From Candidatus Fermentibacterota bacterium (GTDB lineage Bacteria; JAFGKV01), in NCBI GenBank assembly GCA_030620115.1, contig JAUXFG010000131.1, positions 1 to 10,753 of the forward strand: DNA of 10,753 bases, in the 5' to 3' direction. Below the pieces are notes generated by a model. That model was given only the letters and a program-made list of their open reading frames with translations, was not told the DNA's origin and searched no databases. The position numbers and the translations under genes were made by a program. Of the stretch, positions 1 through 5,323 are shown piece by piece (positions within the stretch are counted from its first letter, which is position 1; each line of letters starts with the position of its first letter).

Positions 1-164
1 AGCGAGAAGGGCAAGAGCTAGTGAAGGGGGGAAGAAGAGAAAGGAATCTCAGACAATGGCGGGATGTTTCATTCTCTCGTTTTACGATCTCGGCCTATCG
101 CTACGGCTCACGATAGGAATATGGAATCCCGTAGAGAGATTCCGGAACCGTGGCGCCACCCTCA

Positions 165-238
165 GTCATTGCGAGGAGGGTAGCGACGAAGCAATCTCAT
201 CCGCCCATTGAGATCGCCGCGCTGTCGCTCGCGATGAC
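165..238. repeat. Palindromic interspersed repeat (MITE/REP-like, GTCATTGCGAG type)
   Basis: GTCATTGCGAG at 165-175 pairs with CTCGCGATGAC at 228-238 with one mismatch. Inside, AGCGAC pairs with GTCGCT and GCAATCTCA pairs with TGAGATCGC, so the whole 74 bp can fold into one long imperfect hairpin. The GTCATTGCGAG...GAAGCAATCTC pattern is a widespread non-coding repeat type in many bacterial genomes (my recollection of the pattern; no search was run). It is non-coding and probably non-autonomous. Confidence 0.75.
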
Positions 239-246
239 CCCCGGGA

Positions 247-318
247 CCTCAGTCATTGCAAGGAGGGTTCCGAAAGCGTAAAGCACTTCCCGGCCTGTCC
301 TGAAACATCCTGCAATGG
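247..318. repeat. Second, decayed copy of the GTCATTGC-type repeat
   Basis: The first 21 bases (247-267) match the start of the preceding element (160-180) at 20 of 21 positions, offset by 87 bp. After that the copies diverge, although a weak closing arm (TCCTGCAATGG near 308-318) can still be seen. The two copies lie as direct repeats. The right boundary is approximate. Confidence 0.5.
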
Positions 319-386
319 CCGTAAGCCAAGATTGATCGTGAACGAGCGATACAATTGGAGCTAAATGAAACCGAATGAGAACTGAG

Positions 387-491
387 ATGATTAAGGACAA
401 TATAGATCAGATCATAACAAGTAGTGGTCTGAGGCCAGAACAAGAGGAGTTATGCGATAACAGAAGCGTGAAGGATATGGCGAACTATTAG
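387..491 (+). CDS. Possible 34-residue small ORF in AT-rich region
   Basis: An ATG at 387 opens a 34-codon frame (start MIKDNIDQII, end SVKDMANY) closed by TAG at 489-491. Its composition is charged and protein-like, and it lies in a stretch that is AT-rich compared with its neighbours. There is no strong Shine-Dalgarno sequence and no family I recognise. It may be a remnant of an older gene or chance. It could also be part of the untranslated leader of the toxin-antitoxin pair 100 bp downstream. Confidence 0.15.
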   Translation: MIKDNIDQIITSSGLRPEQEELCDNRSVKDMANY

Positions 492-590
492 AAGAGCCGG
501 AATTAGCCCCCGTTTTGAATTAGACATATGAAAGGATGAATGAAAGGAATTATATATGGAATTATATGAATTAGATAGAGGTATTACATA

Positions 591-881
591 GTGGAGGATC
601 AATCCCGCATAGTGCGCGGGATTGAGGGCCAAGTCATCCGGCTGACCAGTGCCGGTGAGCGGCTTCTGGTGACCGATCGAGGTGTGGTCGTGGCAGAGCT
701 AAGAGAACCCGGAGCAACCGATGTGGCGCCAGGCCTCCCCCCGGGTCTCGCGAAGCTCGTAGAGCAGAAGCGTGTGTCTCTAGGGGCGACAAACGCTCCA
801 GGATTGTATCCCCGTCTCTTGCCGCTCCTGCCGGAGGGAGAGGCATCTGCTCTCCTTGACGAAGAGCGCGGCGATCATTGA
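591..881 (+). CDS. Type II antitoxin, Phd/YefM-like (partner of VapC-type toxin)
   Basis: A 96-residue protein likely to bind and neutralise the PIN toxin encoded directly downstream, and to autoregulate the pair. The diagnostic part is the AGERLLVTDRGVVVAEL stretch (residues about 21-37), which matches the conserved V/L-T-D-R-G-x-x-V-A-x-L strand region of Phd/YefM-type antitoxins. The C-terminal half (about 40-96) is the probable toxin-binding tail. The start is GTG at 591, supported by AGAGG at 577-581, nine bases upstream. The first 20 residues have about the usual spacing to the AGE motif but lack the expected R-E-L-K/N type helix, so the DNA-binding end is atypical or worn. The stop overlaps the toxin ATG by one base (TGATG), indicating translational coupling. 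Family assignment is fairly secure, subfamily is not. Confidence 0.8.
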   Translation: MEDQSRIVRGIEGQVIRLTSAGERLLVTDRGVVVAELREPGATDVAPGLPPGLAKLVEQKRVSLGATNAPGLYPRLLPLLPEGEASALLDEERGDH

Positions 882-1306
882 TGCTCTACGCTGAGTCCTC
901 AGCAGTCGTTGCGTGGTTGCTGGGGGAGCCACACCAGGATGTGGTTCGCGAAGCGTTGGCCAGCGCGGAACTGGTGCTGGCGTCGGACTTGGCCCTTGTG
1001 GAGTGCGATCGAGTTCTAATCCGCGCCACCATCGATGGGAGGATTACCAAGGGCCAAGCTGCAGACCGCCGGGTCTTGCTGAACAAAGCTGCCTTCCACT
1101 GGGGCATCCTGCACATGGACAATGAAATCTTGGGGCGGGCTCGACGTCCGTTCCCGATTGAGCCCCCGCGAACACTGGATGCCCTTCATCTGTCGTGTGC
1201 GATTGTAGCCCGATCGACGCTTCCCGGCTTGAGCGTTCTTAGCCTGGATGAACGCGTTCGAACAAACGCACTGCGACTCGGCTTCGATCTCCTCCCGCTT
1301 GATTGA
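881..1306 (+). CDS. vapC: VapC-type PIN-domain ribonuclease toxin
   Basis: A 141-residue PIN-domain protein, the usual length for VapC. Such toxins are Mg/Mn-dependent endoribonucleases that cleave tRNA or rRNA when freed from their antitoxin. The four acidic positions expected of the active site can be placed: E5 in LYAESSAVV, E41 in LVECDRVL, D100 in RTLDALHL and D123 in LSLDERV. The first is normally Asp (LD-T/S-SA); here it is Glu, a conservative but noteworthy change. The ending (VRTNALRLGFDLLPLD) matches the usual A-x-x-L-G-hydrophobic finish. I chose the ATG at 881, which overlaps the antitoxin stop by one base; a TTG lies one codon earlier (878). Cotranscribed with the antitoxin. No domain is missing. 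Confidence 0.92.
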   Translation: MLYAESSAVVAWLLGEPHQDVVREALASAELVLASDLALVECDRVLIRATIDGRITKGQAADRRVLLNKAAFHWGILHMDNEILGRARRPFPIEPPRTLDALHLSCAIVARSTLPGLSVLSLDERVRTNALRLGFDLLPLD

Positions 1307-1901
1307 CACGCGTGGCGGGCGAAGCTCATGCAAAGGCCGAACCACAGATTGCACCGATTTGGAAAGGAGATTGAGGCGATTGGGGAATTTGGGGAACACG
1401 GATTGCATGGATTGAAAGAGGGGGATTGTCTCTCACGGAGATCATAGAGGAAAGGGGTTGATTTCTTGGCCTCTCCTGGCGAGATTTCAAGCGCTAGGAT
1501 CTAAGTCTGGCGCGCGCCGGCCCATTCCGGCCCATTGAAGATGAACGCGACTGTTTGTGGCTCAGAGGTCCGCCAAATCTGCGATGGGTGAATCGGCGTT
1601 TCAGATGGATGTCAGTTTTGAGGTCCGCAGCAGGCTGAGGAGCGAGGCCATGGAGAGAAATGCTGACCGAATAGATCAGACAAAGGGCGATATGGAGCGG
1701 GGTTTCCATGATTGGGAAACCACAGATTCCACAGATTGGGAGAGGAGATTGGGGGATTGATTGCGTGGATTCCCCTGATTGCACTTTATAGATTGACAGA
1801 TTCCACATTCTTTCCCCATTCCAGCAATTCAGCAATTCCCCCGCCGCTCCCCCAGATTGCACTTTATAGATTGACAGATTACACATTCCCCCCCCCTCCT
1901 C
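1307..1901. other. Long intergenic region filled with short degenerate repeats
   Basis: No gene supported. Two copies of an ACCACAGATT...GGAGATTG repeat lie at 1340-1373 and 1719-1751, in a wider field of GATT-rich words. The stretch 1509-1518 is a perfect GGCGCGCGCC palindrome, followed by a tandem CCGGCCCATT doublet (1517-1536). About 1540-1705 is non-repetitive and has open frames on both strands, but none has a convincing start, composition or family. The right end holds two direct CAGATT-type repeats (listed separately) running straight into the dehydratase start. Confidence 0.65.
1777..1880. repeat. Pair of 26-bp identical direct repeats (CAGATT family)
   Basis: The words at 1777-1802 and 1855-1880 are identical over 26 bases (GATTGCACTTTATAG followed by ATTGACAGATT), 78 bp apart start to start. 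Each is followed by a C-rich tail (ACATTC then TTTCCCC or CCCCCCCCC). The same consensus, in either orientation and more degenerate, recurs at 3932-3979, 6647-6680, 6882-6921, 7006-7049, 7559-7604 and 7922-7972. Confidence 0.85.
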
Positions 1902-3815
1902 ATGCTTTATCTTCGTAATCGTCATCTCTTCTTGATCGACCTTGTGGTCCTGCCTGCGGCAGCGCTATTGGCCTTTGTCCTGCGATTGAATGCGGTGGAG
2001 TTTCTGGATTATTGGCGCGGATTCCTGGTCTTCACGTGCGTGGCCGTGCCTCTGAAGCTGGTCGTCTTCCACTGGGCTGGCCTGTACAACCGGATGTGGC
2101 GATATGCCAGTATCGACGAGCTTGTGTTGATCGCGGGTGGAGCTGCGGGAGGCTCACTCCTCTCCGCTGCAATCCTGTTTGGCGTTATTCTCCCCCTTGC
2201 GGGGCATATTGGGATTCCGCGTTCTATCCCATTTATCGACGGACTCTTGACCATGCTCGTAATCGGTGGCCCACGATTCGCCATCCGGATGGCATGGCGC
2301 AGTAGACACCGAGAATCCCTTGGAAGACGAGGAGATACAGAGAAGCGAGTTCTCATCATAGGAGCCGGAGATGCCGGCGCTATTGTGGTCAGGGAGCTGC
2401 ACGCAAGTCCGCAGACGGGTCTTACGCCGGTGGGTTTCATTGATGACGACAAGGAAAAACACGGGATCCATGTTTACGGGGTTTTGGTCCACGGCGGTCG
2501 CGAGAGTCTCGCGAGGATCGCTCATGAGCTTCATGTGGACGAGGTGATCATCGCTATGCCTTCCGCTCCGGGGACGGTGATCCGCGAAATCTTGAGCATC
2601 TGTTCTGATGTCGGCGTGCCTGCGAGAACGGTCCCGGGGTTGTTCGATATCATCTCCGGAGAGCTGAGCGTCAATCAAATCCGGGAAGTGGATATCGAGG
2701 ATCTGCTCAGGCGCAAGCCGGTCAAGATCGATGTCGTGGCTGTGCAGGAGCTGCTGCGAGGCCGTCGTGTACTTGTCACTGGCGGCGGCGGTTCCATAGG
2801 GGGCGAGTTGTGCCGCCAGATCACCCTGGCGGGGCCGGAGCAGCTAATTGTGCTTGGTCATGGCGAGAACAGTGTGTTCACCATCTATTCAGAATTGGTG
2901 AAGGAGACGACTTGCCCGTTGTTTTCGGTCATCGCGGATATACGCGATTACAAGTGTCTCGAGCGCATATTCGCTACGTTTCGTCCTGAGCTGGTTTTCC
3001 ACGCCGCGGCCCACAAACACGTGCCCCTGATGGAAGCGAATGCTTGCGAGGCCATCACTAACAACATCTTGGGAACACGAAACCTGGTACGGATCGCAAA
3101 ACGCACCAGCGTCAACCATTTCCTCCTCATTTCCACTGACAAGGCAGTCAATCCTTCCAGTGTCATGGGCGTCACCAAGCGGATTGCCGAGCTTATCGTT
3201 CATAACGCAGGCAGCTCTGACGAGGCCCGTTTTGCCGCCGTGCGGTTCGGCAATGTCTTAGGAAGCCGCGGCAGCGTGGTCAACATCTTCAAGCAGCAGA
3301 TATCCGACGGGGGTCCTGTCACCGTTACCAGTCCTGAGATGAAACGCTACTTCATGACCATTCCGGAGGCGGTCCAGCTAGTGCTCCAGGCGGCCGTGCT
3401 CTGCAACGGGGGTGAGGTTTTTGTTTTGGACATGGGAGAACCGGTCGCCATCGTTGATTTGGCCACCGACTTGATTAGGCTATCAGGATTCAAGCCTCTT
3501 GTGAGACCTCAGACTCCGCATGACGAACTAGGGCCCGCTGAGGATGACTGGGACATCGAGGTGGTATTCTCCGGGGTGCGGCCCGGAGAGAAGCTGTTTG
3601 AAGAGCTATTCCTGGAGGGGGAGAACCATCGCCGCACCAACCACGAGAAAATCCTCGTCGCCCTCAATGGGGAAGCAACAAATAGCCTCAATCAGAATCT
3701 CGACGCGCAAGTCGATCAGCTCATAGAATTGGCACAGAGCGGCGACGAGGCCGGGGTGAGGAGAATGCTCAGGGAGATCGTTCCAGAGTATCAGCCTGCG
3801 GGCGAGAGCCGATGA
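1902..3815 (+). CDS. Membrane-bound nucleotide-sugar 4,6-dehydratase (CapD/WbpM/PglF type)
   Basis: A 637-residue full-length polysaccharide biosynthesis protein. Residues about 8-125 hold several hydrophobic membrane segments (for example 11-28, 40-58, 74-100, 111-122). Residues 148-270 form a first Rossmann-like domain with GAGDAG at 154-159. The catalytic SDR domain starts near 285 with TGGGGSIG at 293-300. AAAHKHVPLME (368-378), STDKAVNP (411-418) and VMGVTKR (421-427) follow. As in the WbpM/PglF group, Met422 stands where ordinary SDRs have Tyr, with Lys426. SGVRPGEKLFEEL (557-569) is the typical C-terminal signature. Known family members convert UDP-GlcNAc to the UDP-4-keto-6-deoxy sugar at the inner membrane, the step before the aminotransferase found at 5324. 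The start fits the family N-terminus, but there is no Shine-Dalgarno sequence: nine C's and CCTCCT precede the ATG. The stop TGA (3813-3815) lies at the edge of an AGCTG-rich repeat. Confidence 0.96.
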   Translation: MLYLRNRHLFLIDLVVLPAAALLAFVLRLNAVEFLDYWRGFLVFTCVAVPLKLVVFHWAGLYNRMWRYASIDELVLIAGGAAGGSLLSAAILFGVILPLAGHIGIPRSIPFIDGLLTMLVIGGPRFAIRMAWRSRHRESLGRRGDTEKRVLIIGAGDAGAIVVRELHASPQTGLTPVGFIDDDKEKHGIHVYGVLVHGGRESLARIAHELHVDEVIIAMPSAPGTVIREILSICSDVGVPARTVPGLFDIISGELSVNQIREVDIEDLLRRKPVKIDVVAVQELLRGRRVLVTGGGGSIGGELCRQITLAGPEQLIVLGHGENSVFTIYSELVKETTCPLFSVIADIRDYKCLERIFATFRPELVFHAAAHKHVPLMEANACEAITNNILGTRNLVRIAKRTSVNHFLLISTDKAVNPSSVMGVTKRIAELIVHNAGSSDEARFAAVRFGNVLGSRGSVVNIFKQQISDGGPVTVTSPEMKRYFMTIPEAVQLVLQAAVLCNGGEVFVLDMGEPVAIVDLATDLIRLSGFKPLVRPQTPHDELGPAEDDWDIEVVFSGVRPGEKLFEELFLEGENHRRTNHEKILVALNGEATNSLNQNLDAQVDQLIELAQSGDEAGVRRMLREIVPEYQPAGESR

Positions 3816-4099
3816 GCTGTTGAGCTGATAAGCTGTTGAGCAGGAATGGGGAGAGAAGGAGGAGATGCCGGAATGTTTGATTGCTTGAGTGGAAAAGGAT
3901 GGGGAATTGCGGGAATGCGCGGAGGGGGGAAGAATCTGGAATCTGGCAATCTAGAAAGTACAATCTGGAATCTGGGGGATCGGGAAGAAGCTGGTGAGCG
4001 GGAGAGTGTGTAGACGGGGAGTCTCCCGGTAGACCATTTGACTCTGGTTCATGGCGAGGCTTTTCATATTGCCAATGGGGGGCGATTCTTCTGCTCACG
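3811..4099. repeat. Mosaic of short intergenic repeats after the dehydratase
   Basis: No gene. In order: an AGCTG-type repeat (GATGAGCTGTTGAGCTGATA and onward, 3811-3840) that contains the stop codon of the preceding gene; a TTGATTGCTTGAGTGGAAAA unit near 3877-3896 that recurs near 7634-7654; an AATCTG-type unit at 3932-3979; and another short AGCTG-like piece near 3985. The same unit types occur in different order after other genes of this window. Confidence 0.7.
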
Positions 4100-4299
4100 T
4101 AACCCGGACTTCTAACCGGCTTTTGTGGCGAAGCTGCCGAGATGGTTCTGGCTGCGAGGCTTGCGGCAGAGGACCCCGCAGGCGTATCCTCTGTCCGCCA
4201 GCTGGCGGATCGAGGAGGCTGATGGAGTCCGCAGCCGGCGGAAAGCAGGCAGTGCCATATCGGCTGCTGCAGCCGAAAGTTGGTGAGAAGTTCGGGTTA
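4100..4299. mobile_element. MITE-like element, copy 1 (about 200 bp, terminal inverted repeats)
   Basis: The left end TAACCCGGACTTCTAACC (4100-4117) and right end GGTGAGAAGTTCGGGTTA (4282-4299) are inverted repeats with two mismatches in 18. Between them are blocks shared with copy 2 (5088-5301) in the same order and orientation: GCCGAGATGGTTCTG, a 25-base identical block at 4169-4193, GGAGGCTGA-GGAG, and the last about 50 bases. At two interior positions copy 1 carries TCCGCC...GGCGGA palindromic modules (4194-4209, 4228-4242) where copy 2 has different sequence. It has no coding capacity. I found no clear target-site duplication for this copy. Confidence 0.75.
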
Positions 4300-4381
4300 G
4301 CATCCATCCTTTCAGACTATCTCCATATTAGAGGAGGTTCATGATGAAATGCGTCGCCGAGTCGGGCCGACGAGATCAGTC

Positions 4382-4410
4382 TTGACAGGCTGATGATAAT
4401 ACGGTATAGT
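4382..4410 (+). promoter_or_regulatory. Sigma-70-type promoter of the AbrB/PIN toxin-antitoxin cassette
   Basis: TTGACA at 4382-4387 is a perfect -35 box. TATAGT at 4405-4410 is a good -10 box, and the spacing is exactly 17 bp. Transcription would start near 4417, leaving a leader of about 39 bases before the antitoxin ATG. It lies inside the interval bounded by the two MITE-like elements, so the cassette carries its own promoter. Confidence 0.8.
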
Positions 4411-4416
4411 TGAATT

Positions 4417-4437
4417 GCTGAAATGCAGTATTTCGGC
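4417..4437. promoter_or_regulatory. Inverted repeat, candidate operator of the cassette
   Basis: GCTGAAAT (4417-4424) and ATTTCGGC (4430-4437) are inverted arms of 8 bases with one mismatch, separated by 5 bases, located at the predicted transcription start. AbrB/MazE-type antitoxins commonly repress their own promoters by binding such palindromes, so this is a plausible operator. The binding itself is inferred. Confidence 0.45.
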
Positions 4438-4455
4438 TTTCCTGGAGGAAGCGAC

Positions 4456-4692
4456 ATGCCAACCACGATACAGATCAATGAACGGGGTAATCTCACTCTG
4501 CCGAAAGCAATGCGCAAGGCTTTGGGCATTGACAAGGGTGGGGTGATGATAGCCATTCTGTCGGCAGACGGAGTTGTTCTCAAACCGGCCATGTCCTTTC
4601 CAATCGAGATCTACACAAGTGAGCGCGTGGCTGAATTTGACAATGCAGATGAAGAACTTCGTCGGCATCTCAAGCGAAAGGCGAAATGCTGA
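4456..4692 (+). CDS. AbrB/MazE-like (SpoVT-AbrB domain) antitoxin
   Basis: A 78-residue antitoxin for the PIN toxin that starts immediately after it. Residues 4-45 form the swapped-hairpin DNA-binding domain: TTIQINERGNLTLPKAMRKALGI is the classic AbrB pattern (x-I-x-x-x-G-x-x-x-L/I-P-K-x-x-R-x-x-L-G-I), followed by the second strand pair IAILSADGVVLKPA. The tail (about 50-78, IEIYTSERVAEFDNADEELR and a basic end) is the typical acidic-then-basic toxin-binding helix. I chose ATG 4456 because GGAGG (4444-4448) sits 7 bases upstream and the domain begins there; an earlier in-frame ATG at 4423 would add 11 residues and lacks a ribosome site. The stop TGA is followed without a gap by the toxin ATG. 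Expression probably comes from the promoter at 4382-4410. Confidence 0.93.
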   Translation: MPTTIQINERGNLTLPKAMRKALGIDKGGVMIAILSADGVVLKPAMSFPIEIYTSERVAEFDNADEELRRHLKRKAKC

Positions 4693-5094
4693 ATGCGCGT
4701 GTTCTTGGATGCCAACATTCTCTTTTCGGCGAGCGCGAAGCAAAGCGCCACACGGCAGCTACTCGATAGGCTGTTGGTGCATACGGAAGTGTTGATCAAC
4801 GCTCATGTGCTGGAAGAAGCGCGGAGGAGCTTGTTGAAAAAACGCCCAGAGCAAGTACATGAGCTGCGAGGTTTGCAGAGTCACATGACGATGACCGGGG
4901 CATTTGCCTCAGATCACCTCGTCGACTTGCCAGAGGAGGATGTGCCCGTTCTTGCCGCTGCCGTTGGCGCCAGATGTACTCATCTATGGACCAGCGATAA
5001 GCGCCATTTCGGCCAATTCTACGGCAAACTCATACGCGGCGTTAAGGTTGTCTCGAGCATCATGCTCTTAGAGGAGTTGATGGAACTGGGTTAG
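4693..5094 (+). CDS. PIN-domain toxin (COG1569-like), 3' end rewritten by element insertion
   Basis: A 133-residue PIN-family toxin, a predicted metal-dependent ribonuclease. Acidic active-site positions are visible: D6 in VFLDANILFSA, E41/E42 in HVLEEARRSL, D83 in LPEEDVPVLAAAV and D102 in WTSDKRHFG. The arrangement VLEEARR...LP-x-x-D-x-P-V-L-A-A-A...T-S-D-K-R-H-F-G is that of the putative toxin PIN family. Translation is coupled to the antitoxin (TGA then ATG with no gap). The last codons are odd: GAA CTG GGT TAG, where the GGTTAG belongs to the left end of the inverted-repeat element at 5088. Joining across the GAACT direct repeats that flank the element would replace the terminal Gly with TRERSVA and a TAA at 5329-5331. 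The catalytic core is untouched, so the toxin is probably still active. Confidence 0.92.
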   Translation: MRVFLDANILFSASAKQSATRQLLDRLLVHTEVLINAHVLEEARRSLLKKRPEQVHELRGLQSHMTMTGAFASDHLVDLPEEDVPVLAAAVGARCTHLWTSDKRHFGQFYGKLIRGVKVVSSIMLLEELMELG

Positions 5095-5306
5095 CCCGGA
5101 CTTCTCACCGGGTTTCGAAGCGAAACGGCCGAGATGGTTCTGAATGCGAGGCTTGCGAATGAGGACCCCGCAGGCGTATCCTCTGCGAGGAGCCTGTGCT
5201 GAGCGTCAGCGAAGTATCTGGAGGCTGACGGAGCGTAACGAAGCAGGCAGTACCATATCGACTGCTGCAGCCGAAAGCTGGTGAGAAGTTCGGGCTAACC
5301 CGAACT
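5083..5306. mobile_element. MITE-like element, copy 2 (5088-5301) with 5-bp direct repeats
   Basis: The outer 22 bases at each end (5088-5109 and 5280-5301) are inverted repeats with one mismatch; the core is TTAGCCCGGACTTCTCACC against GGTGAGAAGTTCGGGCTAA. The bases immediately outside are GAACT on both sides (5083-5087 and 5302-5306), as expected for a 5-bp target-site duplication. The interior is collinear with copy 1 (4100-4299), including an identical 25-base block (5161-5185). The middle differs and carries GAGCG...CGAAG modules (5201-5214, 5231-5243). It has no coding capacity, so it would need a transposase supplied elsewhere. The left end provides the stop codon of the PIN toxin. The right end lies 22 bp before the aminotransferase start. 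Confidence 0.78.
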
Positions 5307-5323
5307 GACGAGGGAGCGTTCTG

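Larger units (their letters stand above)
1..590. other. Gene-poor leader region with palindromic repeats and an AT-rich stretch
   Basis: I see no convincing long gene here. The left part (about 40-330) contains several small inverted repeats: CCTATCG at 94-100 pairs with CGATAGG at 111-117 across a 10-base loop, and GGAATC at 123-128 pairs with GATTCC at 138-143. Two related interspersed repeats follow (listed separately). From about 340 to 590 the sequence becomes clearly richer in A and T than the genes to its right. It contains a local duplication (GGAATTATAT twice near 547-567). This AT-rich part lies directly upstream of the first toxin-antitoxin pair and may hold its promoter, but I could not find a well-spaced -35/-10 pair. 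Confidence 0.6.

Noticed and set aside
165-318. Possible CRISPR array from the two related GTCATTGC repeats
   Set aside because: Only two diverged copies 87 bp apart, each internally palindromic over about 74 bp, with no regular spacers and no cas genes in the window.
1494-1925. Minus-strand 143-residue frame over the gap before the dehydratase
   Set aside because: It contains the same repeat translated twice (NLSIYKVQSG), which only reflects the 26-bp direct repeats; no start signal and no family.
4015-4032. GGGGA...TCCC inverted repeat as a terminator after the dehydratase
   Set aside because: The stem is only about 5 bp and has no T-run; too weak to call.
4100-4299. Element copy 1 as an IscB-type omega RNA/HEARO or riboswitch
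   Set aside because: Length about 200 bases and hairpin content invited the thought, but I recognise none of the conserved sequence blocks of those RNAs and there is no nuclease gene nearby; terminal inverted repeats favour a MITE-like element.
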